A DNA stretch of 64,000 bases. Origin: Bradysia coprophila. Lineage: Eukaryota; Arthropoda; Insecta; Diptera; Sciaridae. The position numbers were made by a program, and so were the translations under genes. Shown in pieces: positions 32,473 to 44,375 of the stretch; the stretch's first letter is position 1, and each line of letters opens with the position of its first letter. Location: the NCBI RefSeq assembly GCF_014529535.1, contig NW_023503372.1, forward strand, positions 1,773,772 through 1,837,771. Direction: 5' to 3'. The notes beneath the pieces were generated by a model. That model did not search any database. It saw only the letters and a program-made list of their open reading frames with translations, and had not been told where the DNA came from.

Positions 32473-32713
32473 GTTTCACTCAAGGCTGTAAACTTTGGGA
32501 GGTCACGCAGATACAGATACGAGGGTGACACACTACAGTTGATGATAAAATCGCCGATTTAATACAAAAATTCATCTCCTGTGATGATTCTCGTCGCCTT
32601 GATGATGTGGTGAATTTTTTTACATGTAAAATCATCAGAAGTGGTGTGTTCCCGCGTATCTAATAAAATGGCGATCTGCGTGACCTCTCCAAGTTTACAG
32701 CCTTGGTTTCATT
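32473..32713. mobile_element. hAT-like MITE with 8-bp target duplication
   Basis: The 225-bp element (32481-32705) has 13-bp or longer inverted ends CAAGGCTGTAAACTT/AAGTTTACAGCCTTG and extended arms (GGTCACGCAGAT/ATCTGCGTGACC). Flanks GTTTCACT (32473-32480) and GTTTCATT (32706-32713) differ at one base, as expected for an aging 8-bp duplication. CA-starting ends and 8-bp duplications fit hAT. Non-autonomous. Confidence 0.85.
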
Positions 32714-32980
32714 GAGTATGAGTGGCTAATATGTTACGACGACATACGATGTTCTTTGGTTCAGTCGTTGAGTTCCTGAATGAAGATATTCCACATTGCA
32801 AATTTTGTTTCCTTTTCTGTCGATACGTTACACTGATAACATCTCATTAGGGAGAATGATATTATTCGAAAAATGAAGCTGACTGTTGAATTGAATACGG
32901 GCGAAAGAAGTTGAAAACTTTTTGGTACCGGTCCGCGACTGATGTAACAAAAACGCCATCAAGTAATTTTTCTTCACAAT

Positions 32981-32986
32981 TTTATT
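32981..32986 (-). terminator. Candidate polyadenylation signal of Rsf1
   Basis: AATAAA on the minus strand, about 535 bp after the Rsf1 stop codon. It is a reasonable 3' end for that transcript but is not proven, as other A-rich variants lie nearer. Confidence 0.4.
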
Positions 32987-33520
32987 GACACTCAAACAAA
33001 ATTGTGGGCTTTTGTATTACATTGTACTTGTCGTCGCCCGCCTAATTTATATAATCGATTAAGTGTTTCGCTTCTACAAAAAACGACACAGAAAAAAATT
33101 CATTGTTTTCCTTTTCTTGGTAAATTAAAAAAAACATTTTTTTTTTTTTTGCGACACATTATCCAAAATACTAAAACACGTTATCGAACATTAATTTTAT
33201 GATTAAATTGACGTCTTAAAAAAATCATAATCTTGAAGTGGTTGTCGATTCTTTTTAAGCTTACAATAAAAATAAATTTAATTTTTAAATGTGATTTTTG
33301 TGGTCAAACTTAAACGTTAAACCATTTCGTATAATAAGTAAAATAAAAATGATCTTGAGATTGAGTGAAATGAAAATAATAAAAAAAAATTGTTTTTTCA
33401 TAATAATGTCATTGGCCAAACGCAAACGACAATTCCAGAAATGAAAATGGCCACTTTGTTAATGTTAGCCTTGGTTTAGGATCAATTTATAAATTACAAT
33501 GGAATCACTACAGCTACAAA

Positions 33521-34177
33521 TTAAAATCTACCACGACCCCCAACTGGAGATCTTGATCTAAATCTGTCTCCACCTCCGCCGCCATTTCTACCTCCGAAAC
33601 CACCGTTACCACTGGCAAAATCTCGTCCTCCGCTGTCTCTGCGTGGACCGCCACCACCATATCCACCACTTCCTCCATTCGAGCGGCCACCACTTCGGAA
33701 ATCGCCTCCAGATGGTCTTCCTCTTCCTCCACCTCCTCCACGGCCACCAAATCTATCACCGCCGCCTCCACCGCCACCAAATCTATCACCACCTCCGCCG
33801 CCAGAACGAAAACCACCACCACCTGAACGTCCGCCGCTACCATTTCGAAAATCTCCTCCTGGTCTACCACCACCACCACCTCTTCCGCGTCCGCCGCCGA
33901 ATCGATCACCACCACCACCTCTTCCACCTTTTGGACGTCCCTTTGATATTTCGACTCGAAGTTTCGATCCAAGCACTTCAGTGCCATTCAATATGTCGCA
34001 AGCTTTTTCAGCTTCATCGCGACTCTCAAATTCGACAAAAGCAAACCCTGGCGGATTGAATGCTACCCACACCGAATTCAATTTACCATATTTGGTGAAT
34101 TCGCCTTCTAAATCTTCTTTCTTAACTTTTTCGCACAAGTTACCAACGTATACTCGTGTGCCACGGTTGTCGCCCAT
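33521..34177 (-). CDS. Rsf1: Repressor splicing factor 1 (RRM + glycine-rich SR-like protein)
   Basis: One exon, 218 residues. The N-terminal RRM (about residues 8-80) has RNP2 VYVGNL and RNP1 GFAFVEFE. The stretch EGEFTKYGKLNSVW and the helix DEAEKACDILNGTE closely follow Drosophila Rsf1. The remainder is a Gly/Arg-rich tail with many RGG and GGGG runs, ending FRSRSPVGGRGRF, again as in Rsf1. In flies Rsf1 binds SR proteins and blocks spliceosome assembly in the nucleus. The length is slightly above the fly protein (about 200). The Gly codons give a locally GC-rich, low-complexity stretch, which also keeps antisense frames open. No coding intron is present; a 5'-UTR intron cannot be excluded. 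Confidence 0.93.
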   Translation of the reverse strand: MGDNRGTRVYVGNLCEKVKKEDLEGEFTKYGKLNSVWVAFNPPGFAFVEFESRDEAEKACDILNGTEVLGSKLRVEISKGRPKGGRGGGGDRFGGGRGRGGGGGRPGGDFRNGSGGRSGGGGFRSGGGGGDRFGGGGGGGDRFGGRGGGGGRGRPSGGDFRSGGRSNGGSGGYGGGGPRRDSGGRDFASGNGGFGGRNGGGGGDRFRSRSPVGGRGRF

Positions 34178-35750
34178 TATTTTTCAACTTTTGTTTTCGT
34201 TTTTCTTTTTATTTAAATTTAAAATCGAAGATGTGGGATGTCGCAGATGATATTTTTTAGCTTTTTTTATATTTTATATTGCACGTAGATCGTCGTCGTC
34301 GAAGAATCGAAGTGTAGTACTGTGGACATATTTTTGATTTTCTTTGATAATAAAAATGATTTTGGTATAAAGAAATTAAGAGAAAAAAAAATTATAAAAT
34401 CGAAGATTGTGACTGCACGGGTGAAGTGCACAAACGTCGTTTGGTTAATTTTTATATTAAAAAAAATAATTCTTAATTTAAATTGGTTTTTGGTACTTTT
34501 TTGGTTTTCAAAAAAATTCTAATTAGGGGTGAGTAATGAAGCCAACGTTTCAAAATTAAAAAGAAAAACAAAAAAACATGAGAGAAATCAAACGAATTTT
34601 TGTTTTTTTGGTAAATGAGAATCAAAAATAAAAAGAAAAACGAAAACATTGGTAAGTGTAGTAAAAAATTTAGTTGAAAAAAACATTTGAATCAAAGATA
34701 TCTAGAGGATGATAATTTGATAATAAGAATGTTAGCAGCATTGTTTGTCAATGAAAAATACCAAAGTGTTTTACAAAAAAAATCATTCATGCAGTACTAT
34801 TATTAAGTAGATAATACGATGTATATATGTGTGTGTATGTGGGCAACACAATCATAATTCTATATCTTTTTTTGGAATTGATTCGCCGAGTTCGATTGTT
34901 TTCGGTATATAAATTTGATATAGCTCTACATGAAATCAATTTGACTTGAACATTGATAGTAGGGTAGTTTGAAGATGGTGATGGTTTTGATTTTTTATTC
35001 GGTGTTTGTGTCTTGTTATATAAATGCACATTTCGTCGATAAATTTACGTTCCATAAAAATCGAATTTTTTTTTGCTATATTTCTTGCGACGCGAAGATC
35101 AATTTTACATTTTTTTTCGATTGACTGGCAATTTTAGAATTTTCTTTGCAAAGCAAAATGGCCAACATAGACGCAGCGAAGCGACATTCGATGCCATTGA
35201 TTTGAATATTTAGATTTTAACGCAGATATAGTTAGCAAATTACGAGCAAATCGAAGATTGATGTATCGATAGCGATTTGGTGGCTTTTAATTACGTTGAA
35301 TTGAATTCATTCATATCGGAAAACTAGTTTATTCGGTTGGAATTCAAAATGGCGGCTTATGAAAACAAGGCACAGTCACTCCTTTTTGGTATAGTTTTTA
35401 CAATAAACAACATAAAACAAAGCGATTTAACGTCGTAGAACTGTTTAGAATTGTTACCGTCGTCGTCGTGGTTATCGTCGATCTTTTGAATTCAGTTTTG
35501 TTGGTAATCCCTCAATAATGTTTCTGGAGTTAATAGATTTCTCACACGGTTCACAGAGACGGCTTGCGGATGAATGAAAATTAATTGTACGCGGCTATAT
35601 TAAGATGCGCCGGTGTTTGCGTTGATGTATGGGTGTGCGGTATATTTTCGGACGAAAATGAAATTTGGCAAGCTTGGCATGGAATACGAGCCGACTTTTA
35701 TGAGCACAGTGCTGTTGGTTATATTTCAAAATCGTAATCGTTGTATGTAG
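34178..35750. other. Rsf1 upstream region and intergenic DNA
   Basis: Contains CGT/CGA triplet runs (34290-34300, 35459-35480) and very A/T-rich tracts. It presumably includes the Rsf1 promoter, but no core element can be fixed by eye. No other gene is supported. Confidence 0.5.
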
Positions 35751-35798
35751 CACGGCAGAGTAAAAGTAAAGGTTACTTTTACTCTGCCGTGTATGTAG
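35743..35798. mobile_element. Miniature perfect hairpin with direct-repeat flanks
   Basis: Arms CACGGCAGAGTAAAAGTAA (35751-35769) and its exact complement (35773-35791) surround a 3-nt loop AGG. TATGTAG occurs on both sides (35744-35750 and 35792-35798); counted as 8 bp it is GTATGTAG. The structure is what two transposon ends would look like with nothing left between them. Confidence 0.75.
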
Positions 35799-36667
35799 GA
35801 ACGTGATAGGGTTTTCCTAACATTTAGTTAGAAGACTGGTGGGAGGCCCATTGTTTTTGTCTACTCAATTTTAGTTGATATAATTCTATCTAGTGATAGA
35901 CAAGCAGTCTAAATGGATCACAAGCTCTAAGTGGTCTTAGTTAAGAGCAAAATGTTGTTAATCACTTTTCAATAACCAACCGAAATGCAAAGTCGTGTTT
36001 TATTGTAAGTCCGGATAAACGTTTTATCCGAAATATCCTGCAGCCAGTCCTCCACTTCCAACAAAAATTCGTAACAAAATTTTACTACAATCAAAACGGC
36101 TGCCAAGTCCGGAAAAATCTGACAAAAAATTGAACAAAATCATTAAATCGCATTGAAACTGATTACAAAGTTTCAGTAAATACTTGGAAAATTAAAAGAA
36201 CTTAGGGGAGACACAAAAGACGTTGATATGCACTAATTTTGGGTCAAGATTTATGCTAACTGTAGTTAGATGAGAGTGTCACCATTGAAGATGACAATCG
36301 CGGAAAAGTGAAATGTGTAACGAAAGCGTCATTTGAGAATTTTGTGGTTTGTAGTTCAACTAACAAATATGATAGTCTACACATCCAATCACCAAATCTG
36401 AATTTTACACATTTAAGTGCCAGTTAATATTTCATACATTTCAACATTCTCAATATTTGTTTCACAGTTTATCTGTCAAATCATATGGCAATTTTAATAT
36501 GGTTACTCATGTTTGAATCAAACATATCATTTAAAATCCAATGGAGCAGGGATGCAAAAATTCATAGTTTTGACCATCAAGTAAGGAAGTCGGAGATGGA
36601 ATTGCCGAAACCCTACAAAATGATGAAAAATTGTTTTATTTGAATTTTTTAACACATTCAAAATAAT
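35799..36667. other. Intergenic DNA
   Basis: No supported feature. Confidence 0.5.
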
Positions 36668-36806
36668 TGCGGTTTGTCAACTTTCGGCACCCTGGACTTT
36701 ACTTAAATAGTCGTGGAATTCAGTTTTGGATTTTTAGAAATTTATTTGGAGGCATTCCTTGACTATTTAAGTAAAGTCCATGGTGCCGAAAGTTGGCAAG
36801 CCGCAA
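36668..36806. mobile_element. Foldback element with 45-bp arms
   Basis: Arms 36668-36712 and 36762-36806 are inverted copies with two or three mismatches (TTTCGGCACC, GGACTTTACTTAAATAGTC and complements). The 49-bp loop is unremarkable. Confidence 0.75.
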
Positions 36807-36944
36807 CTAATTTCAATGTGTTAAGTACTAGATTTTTCACAAAATTTCTAAAATCTATATTGTTGGGTTCTTACATTGAGAAAACATTTTCATATGTACA
36901 GCAACGTCATATTAAAAAATATTAAATTCACGCATACCCACGAC

Positions 36945-37131
36945 ATAGGTTTGTTCCAAGGCCATATGAATTGTCACATTTCATCCACAGAACCATAACT
37001 TCAACAATATTTCTGCGTAAATCTCGTAGGCGACGTTGCTCAATTTGTTTGAAATATCACGTAAGCGACGTTGCTGTGGATGAAATTATCGTTTTTCCGG
37101 TTGTCAAAGACAGTAACTTGGAACAAACCTA
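36945..37131. mobile_element. Foldback element
   Basis: Outer arms ATAGGTTTGTTCCAAG and CTTGGAACAAACCTAT are exact inverted copies. Inner arms ATTTCATCCACAG and CTGTGGATGAAAT also pair. The loop contains a direct duplication of CGTAGGCGACGTTGCT / CGTAAGCGACGTTGCT. Confidence 0.7.
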
Positions 37132-37412
37132 TTGCAGATTTTATCCGAAAATAAAGTCGAAATTTTTTGGCGATGGTAAAAACTAGACGACGTACACTAT
37201 ACTCGATCTCCAGCTATAAACTACAGTCAGCGGTAATTCAATCGCTCACAGAAGCATAGGAAAACATATTTAAAAAAAATTCTATGGACCATTCTGAGTA
37301 AGAATTGTGTGGAATTATGGAGAAGAAGTGTTCCATCAAGTAAAATGACGGTTCATGTGAACTCCCACACAATGTGTGGCACACATCCTAGGTAATAGTG
37401 TCTGGAGATTTG
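37132..37412. other. Intergenic spacer
   Basis: No supported feature. Confidence 0.5.
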
Positions 37413-38640
37413 TGTTTTTAGACCCGTACGAAGTCGTATAGGTTTACGCATACGTTTGTAACACGTCGAATTGGACTCCCTGAGTAAGGGGAAACCTATT
37501 GTGGTTGTCTAGAGATGCCAAATCCGCGAAAAAAAAATGTCCGTCTGTCTGTCCGTCTGCCCGTCTGCACGATAACTTGAGTAAAACGCATCCGATTTTG
37601 AAAATTCTTTTTTTTCCCGTTTGGTAATGTCAAAAGACAGGCTAAGTACGAAGATGAGTGATTTTGGATCGACCCCTCCAGAGCTGTGGCCCAATAAGTG
37701 CTTTACGGTTTTTCGAAGATATCTCCGGACATTTAAACGTTAAACTTGTAAGTGATACGTCAAATAAAAGGTATTTACAATACCGATCGACAAAAAAAAA
37801 GTTTATGGAAATCGGATGACAGACTCGTGAGTTAGACCCCTTGGTGTGGAACAGGCACAGGGCGGCAAGCAGTTTTTGCTTGTAGGTCGGCCACATTTGA
37901 ACATATTTCGTCTGTTTTAGCTTTATTAGATAGGTATTGACCGTACCAATCAGGGAAAAAAAAATTATGAAATTATGTTCTCCGGAGCGTGAGCTAGGTC
38001 TCTTGGAGTGAGCTCTTATCTGGCTACTCGGAAGTACAGTGAACGTGGTGTATTTTGACAATATCTCGAGTAAATTTTGACCGAATTTCATGATTTTTTT
38101 TTGTTTGAAAGGTATTAACGAATGTAAAGCGTCGGTACTATTTCCGGTCTCCTAACAAAATGGCTGCCGGCGGCCATATTGGATTTTAGTAAAACGATAT
38201 AAAGTGGGAAAAATGATGCTTAGAGAGTTTCTGTTAACATGGAAATAATGTGTTAAGTGTGAGGGGTTTCAGGGATTCCATATATGGACATCTATATATA
38301 CCTACATACAGCTATATTGAGCTATATACAGGCATATAGAGCTATATAATAGCATATTCCTCTGTGAAATGTTTATTTACAGTGAAATATAGGTAAATAT
38401 AGCGGTATATAGCTGTTTAAATAGGAATTTATGAAATTTGACTTCGTATGGGGCTGTCTATATTGCCTCCGGCAATTTAATTGTATATGATAACAAGGCA
38501 AAGAGTGGATAATGTATGTGATTTAAAAGGAAGAATAGTTTTTCAGCAGAGAAGAAAATGAAGTAAGAGAAATGAAGAGTTTCACATTAAAGGCTTTTGA
38601 TACGAATAGGTGTGTCGTACGGGTCGGCGTTAGCTATGTT
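37413..38640 (+). repeat. 1.2-kb dispersed repeat, copy B
   Basis: Nearly the same as 8100-9338 in the same orientation, with small indels (loss of an ACTGGGGTCTT-like piece near the start, changes in the GTCC/GTCT block). It ends 313 bp before the start codon of the MADF-BESS gene, so it abuts that promoter. Confidence 0.85.
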
Positions 38641-38953
38641 CTTTGTTTTTTTCAGAATTCCAGCGCCTCACAGCACTGCTATACCAATGTTCGAACGAAC
38701 GTAGAGCACGCGTAGATGGCGTAGATTAACGCATGACTTCGTTCGTGCTGGTTCGTACCGTTTTGTACCGCATCGAAAGGCAAACGAGAGCATTAAAAAA
38801 AACCCTGCGTGACAGCGTCAGACATTCGCAGCGAAGAAAAGTGCGAAATTAAAAATAAGAATTTTTCTCCGTTGTGCAGCGTTGTGTTCCGTTTCATATT
38901 TACAAAACAAATACAATATCTCAAAGATTGATTTCGCGTAACATTCAACGAAA

Positions 38954-40037
38954 ATGACAACCAGTTTTAAAGTGAAACGCGAACCAGGAACGAGACAATT
39001 CATTTTGATCAACGAAGAAAATTTGATTAAAGAAGTCCGAAAGCGACCAATTTTATACGATAAATCCTTGAAAGGCTACCGAAAACCATCGTCTCGCGAA
39101 CAGTCTTGGAGAGAAGTTGCTTATGCTTTGAATTGTACGCGTAAGTGCAACGAAATTTGAATTTCAAATTGTAATTTGTAGGTATTTGAAGGTCATAACG
39201 TCATAGAAAAACTTACGAATTGTCTTGGAGAAACGACACTGTTCTCACAGTAACCAGCCGTGAAAGTCTTAAATTATGTTCACCATCTCTGTTTTCAGCT
39301 GAGGAGAGTAAAAAGCGATGGAGAAGCCTTCGCGATGCATTTATGAAACAGTGCAAACAGAATGCCAACGATGACATGTACGGCAATCCAAAGAAAAAGA
39401 AGTGGCTGTTTTACGATCTCATGAAGTTCTTATCTCCATACCTGGATGCCACTGTGTCGCCAGACGATTCGTACGTTAACCAAAACCTTTGCCTTTGTCA
39501 GTCACATTAGTCCATAACACTCCCACTCTTCGTAGATATAAGATGGAAGTGCAGTACGTGGAGGAATACGAGCAAACCGATGAAACGAATTTCTACAAAG
39601 AGGGCGACTGTAAATTTCAAACTTACATCAAAAGTGAACAGAAACCAGCTCCAAATGAAGCGAACGACGATAGTATCAGTAACGATCCAGATGAAATCAT
39701 CGAACAAGACGCCGAAGAACAGGAATCGTACGAATTGTACGAACGTACCGATGGAGGAGAAGTGTTTGCCGGACCGATTGTTATCAATCAAAGTGACACC
39801 GAACACGAAAGCACCAATTCACAGATTCAAATTGTGTACTGTAACGAAAAGGAACCGAAACCGCCGACTCCGCGCAAAAGTGAAGCAACACAGGTCAGAT
39901 ATTCCATCACCGATCCGGATGAACGATTTCTGCTGAGCTGTGCACCGATTTTAAAACGTTTGTCGCAGAAGAAAAATTCGTTGGCGCGGGTTAAAGTGCA
40001 AGAATTGTTATACCAAATCGAATTTGGAGATACTTAA
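38954..40037 (+). CDS. MADF-BESS domain transcription factor (Adf-1-like)
   Basis: Three exons, 38954-39140, 39299-39470 and 39536-40037, with GT-AG introns and matching phases, giving 286 residues. Exons 1-2 form a MADF domain: LIKEVRKRPILYDKSLKGYR, EQSWREVAYALNCT, then ESKKRWRSLRDAFMKQ, and KKKKWLFYDLMKFLSPYL. The C-terminus is a BESS motif, DERFLLSCAPILKRLSQKKN followed by LARVKVQELLYQIEF. The acidic middle (many D, E, T) is probably disordered. MADF domains bind DNA much like Myb/SANT, and BESS mediates protein contacts, so a nuclear regulator is inferred. Many MADF-BESS genes exist in flies and I cannot assign the orthologue. The gene converges with MED17. Confidence 0.9.
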
Positions 40038-40089
40038 TGGATTGGCTGTAATGAATGGAACTAATTTATGTGCCGCACTTATTAAATGG

Positions 40090-40095
40090 AATAAA
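40090..40095 (+). terminator. Polyadenylation signal of the MADF-BESS gene
   Basis: AATAAA 53 nt after the stop codon, in a suitable position for a short 3' UTR. Confidence 0.55.
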
Positions 40096-41007
40096 TCAAT
40101 TTACAAGATATCGGGGATGATTGTGACTTTAGGCTTTTTGGGCCAATTCAAGTTTGTCGATTACGCAGGTAATTCATGCGTGACTTTTTGTGAGCTCCAT
40201 CAATTTCTTTGTAATTTAACTAAAATCTGTGAATGTCTGTGATCAAGTGTCCGTTTTTACGAAAAATATTTTCACTGAAATCGTCACGAGGAATCAATAG
40301 ATTTCTCCGTCCTTCCAACTTCAGAAATCCACAAAACTAAACACCGCAAAAATCGGGAAACCCGTCTATTCAGTCTATCACATTCCACCACCAACATCTT
40401 CAATGTTCACACGACCATTAAGTGTATGAATGGTTTCACAGAACCTTACGAACGAGCACTCGACACATAAAATTTTATAACTTCGAAAAACTGTACTGTA
40501 CTTGACACGTAGGTAGTTACAGCCCGCATATTGTTTAGATGTTGATGATGAAAGTAATTTGACCATCCTATCGATAGCGATTTCTTGAAGCCAGATCTTC
40601 TACAGACTGAGAACCTGTATTGGTGTTAAAATGAAGGTACACCGGGTCCTAAATGACGAATAAAACCAAATCAAACCAACCAACCAACCGAATTATTTTC
40701 CAGTGAGATTCATCTCCTATGATTTAAAATAGGGATCCTGAGAGGTACGCTAGGACTACGGTCTTCTTCCAGTGCTCATAGGTCGTAGAACCAATAAATA
40801 TTTCATATCAGGTGGTGAAGATGGTATATAATAGGATTTAATCCTTTATCAGCGGTCTACTAGTGTATTGTGTATGTATCGAAGCTTAACAAGAGAATTA
40901 CTCGTCGATTCTAATAGGTAAATAAACCCCTTTTTGCACTTTTTCGATAGTTTTGTCTTTCGCTTAAACTCGGTACATTTATAAATGAGAAGAATTGAAA
41001 ATACACC
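40096..41007. other. Spacer between convergent MADF-BESS and MED17 genes
   Basis: Holds the 3' UTRs of both genes. No further gene is supported. Confidence 0.5.
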
Positions 41008-43074
41008 TTAAGATGAACTGGACAAACTGGCCATCAAAAATTCCATTTTGTTCAAAAAGTTTTTACCTTCCAACTTGTCGAATCGAACTTCCTTGAAATG
41101 ACCACCCAAATGTTCCCAATATTTACCCTGCACCAACGGTCCGGGGAAGAAGTCCTGCAATTTCAGTTTTTCGTTACAGAAATTAGTTTTCGTCTTAGCT
41201 GCGTCACACATTACCTTTCTTGGACTCTGCGCAATATAAACTTTCACGTCAATTTGTGGTGGATCACATCGTATCTGCACTGCGATCAATCGATCGCCAT
41301 TCGGTGAAGCCAACACACACGACGTAGCATTGCCCAGCGGCTCAACAGATCCGATTCCCAAATGATTGCTGTTGGACAGCGTTTGCCATGCCATCAATTT
41401 GGCCACATTTTGTAGGCCCGAGATTTGATGCTGATTGATTTGGCAAAGTATTAAGTCGCGCAATTCTTGTGGTTCATAAGACATATCCATCACACGACCA
41501 TCGCGACTGATACATTTCAATGATCTTTCTTTGACGTGAATGAGCAATGACGTTCGGCACACTGTGTCGTATCCGTGAGTGATGATGTTTATCTTCACGC
41601 ACGACATCGTTGGACTGTTCATGGCATTCCAATGGGAAATGATCTGCGGGTCTTTCACATCTCTGGCTAGTGTGTCGAGAACATATTGGGTCCGTTTGCG
41701 CATGAAAATATGTTGAGCCTGAGCGATGATTTGCTCGAGCAGTGTCTGAGTTTTCGTCATTTCGATCAGTTCATATCGATCGGCTGCCAATGGTCCAGCT
41801 AACACTCGCTTCTGACTCGGTCCCAATGGTCCACTGGCTGGATGTGGAAACGGATGATGAGTATTTTTGTGATGAACTCCCCTCAGCAGCTGATGCAGCG
41901 AGTGCTCTAAAACGTGATCATGATCATTGGTTGGTCCTGATGGCCCTGGTTCGAGAGACGTTGTATGACATAGGCTGATAATCAGCTGGATTCCTGGTAG
42001 CAAAGTGGCTCTAATTTGATTTCCGACCACGACATGCGGTATTGGAGCTTGTAACTGTACTGCCTCGCGAGCCAGTTGACTGAATAGTTCTTTGCAGAAT
42101 AGAATGTTCTGCGCATACTCGAGAGTCTTTTGCCACACTCCGACCTGATGGGTTATATTTTGTCCGGTTCCCAGTAAATTAACGTTGGCTGTGCACAAGT
42201 CCTCCTGATCCTTTTGTGTGATGACTTTTATGTAAGCAACACCTTGCAATTCGGACGGAACGTTGACACGCAACGCCGAATTATTCTTGGGGCACGGCAA
42301 AGCCGCTTGCCCGTTACTTGGACTGGGTGGAGGTGAATTGCTCCCGCTATCATCGTCTTCTGCTTTCGTCACTTCAAACATTCCGGGATGGTTAAATTTC
42401 GAACCAGCCGTGCGGTAGCTCAAATCGCCAATGATCGTGTTCGACACCTTCTTCAGTCTCCAATTTTGCCGCAGGCGCAACAATTCGATGTGGAAGTCGG
42501 AAACATTGCGATTGTTCCGTTGTTCACTGTGCGAGTTACGAAGTCGTTCGGCACCATTCAACAGAACGTGTGCGGCATTCGCTAGGGCTTTCTTTCGCGC
42601 ATACACTTGCACCATCGGCTTAGTCTCTTGTGCTTCCTGAGGAACTGGATCCAATACCATGTATCGTTTCTCCTTTGCAATTGCTAACACATCACTCAGC
42701 ACACACACTTCTGTGTATGCATCACGCAATTTATTGCGCACCGAATCCCACGGCCACAGACTGGATTGAAATGCGGCCGGATCCTTTGAATCTTCTTCTT
42801 TCTGATCGCTTACATCCTCGGATTTTACTGTTACGCTATCGCTCTCGAGCGCAGACTTACTGAAGTCAATTCGTGATGCATTTTTCGTAAGACTTTCCGA
42901 CAAAGTGAGTGGTCTGCAAAAGTACGGTTAATTGTGTCTGTAATTATACAATGCTCATCCTGCCATATTCGATGTTTGTACTCACGGTTGATATATTTCC
43001 GTTCCGTCGTAGGTAATCTCCTGAATAACATTCTCTATCGTTGCTTCTACGGAAATATTTACGGACTGTGCCAT
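41008..43074 (-). CDS. MED17: Mediator complex subunit 17
   Basis: Two exons on the minus strand, 43074-42986 and 42913-41008, joined by a 72-bp GT-AG intron, giving 664 residues (Drosophila MED17 is about 640). Exon 1 starts MAQSVNISVEAT and continues into YDGTEIYQPPLTLSESLTKN, the conserved N-terminus. Exon 2 holds the family block SLWPWDSVRNKLRDAYTEVC followed by VLAIAKEKRYMVLDPVPQE. Later come a helical middle region and the C-terminal half that contacts head-module partners. MED17 is the scaffold of the Mediator head module and joins RNA polymerase II to transcription factors in the nucleus. The small first exon is missed if only the long frame is read. A His-rich stretch (HHKNTHHPFPHP) near residue 375 looks like a lineage insertion. 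Confidence 0.95.
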
Positions 43075-43979
43075 TGTTTGTCGGCAGAAATAAACACAAC
43101 AACCGAAAAATCTAAGAAATTAATGTCACAAACATTGACGGCATCAGCATTCAGTTGCTGTCAAACTATGAGCCGTCTTGAGCGAACGCATTGCATTTTT
43201 TTGGTACGTGCGTGACGTGCGTTGCAATTTTAAACGCAATGAATTGTATGAGATTTGTAACGAATTTTCAAAAGAAACCGGTTCATTTTACATGTGTCTG
43301 AAATATGATTTGTTGGACGCAAAATATTTATTTGCATATCTGGTTTGGACGACTGATTTTAGGCAATTTTGTTTTCTGTAGCCCGAACGAAGCGAAAGAT
43401 GCATTCAAAAAAGCCTCAAATCTTAATGAAAGCATAAACCAGGTATGGTCTGTTCATAGAGACCGGAGGACAAGGCGATTTCATGAGAGGTTGTTTATAT
43501 GAAACCGCGATGTCCTCCGCTCCATACAAAGTTTGACATTCGACCATACATTCATTGTAAAATCCGACATCCATAAAAGATACTAACAAAATTGTACATG
43601 TTAGGAAAAGTCATGACTGCGCCAGATTCGCTCCTTAGAGGTGAATTTGGCATACCATCAAATTGTATGGTGTGACAGATTACCCCACGCCCACTTGAAG
43701 AAAAAAACAAAAGTTACAAACAAGAGACAAGAAAGTCAAAGCCCTTACACACTTTGAAGTTTTGACAAAAAATTCTAATAACAACCCAATTTTCCTGAAC
43801 CATTTCAATTTCAGCATTATTTAAAACCAGAATAAGAAAAAACAACTTAAAAATTCTTACATTTAGTCTCTTGCTTAAATTCATGCACGGACAATGTTCT
43901 CCGTGAACGAAGTGAGGTCTACAAGAGAAAGTGCTTTAAATCAACCGAAGACCCGAGAAAAAAAATCAAAAATTACCCT
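43075..43979. other. MED17 upstream region and intergenic DNA
   Basis: Includes fragments of the CATGCCTTGG foldback family style (for example TTTTAGGCAATTTTG and AGCCCGAACGAAGCGAAAG near 43360-43400) and a weak inverted pair near 43465-43525. No gene is supported. Confidence 0.45.
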
Positions 43980-44144
43980 AATTCACGCCGTAAGTGCGGT
44001 CGAAATTCAAAATGGAAAGTGCGGAGGTCTTTCTAACGTAGCGTCATTTTCATACAATGAAGCGTTGAAATGTACTTTTCGGTTCACTTTTTCATCGAAT
44101 CGTTCACTTAAAATTCAAATTTTAGGCACACTTACGGCGTGAAT
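43980..44144. mobile_element. Short inverted-repeat element
   Basis: AATTCACGCCGTAAGTG (43980-43996) and its exact complement (44128-44144) bound about 130 bp of noncoding sequence. Confidence 0.55.
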
Positions 44145-44167
44145 TTCCCGTACCGAAGAATGAAATT

Positions 44168-44375
44168 AGTTATTTGTGTACTTGGTTTGGACGATGTATT
44201 CAAACTATTTTCGTGAGTTGTTTCATGCGTTGGGGTAAAATCGAGGTCAATTTTGGAAATTTTCTCTCAATTTTTTCCCTCTGCATGCAATTTTTTGTGA
44301 GTACTTGGTTTGGACGAGTTGTTGAGCTATTTTCGCGAAATTGCCTAAAATCAATCGTCAGAACCACAAATAACT
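44168..44375. mobile_element. Foldback element
   Basis: AGTTATTTGTG (44168-44178) pairs with CACAAATAACT (44365-44375), with weaker pairing further in. TACTTGGTTTGGACGA occurs twice in direct orientation, and ATTTTCGCGAAATTGCC links it to the CATGCCTTGG family. Confidence 0.5.

Noticed and set aside
33514..34059. Antisense and alternate-frame open frames over Rsf1 (157 and 138 codons)
   Set aside because: They are shadows of the Gly-rich low-complexity codons of Rsf1; biased V/E- or H-rich translations are typical of such shadows.
43455..43525. Weak inverted repeat as another MITE
   Set aside because: Only about 20 bp pair, with mismatches and no defined ends.
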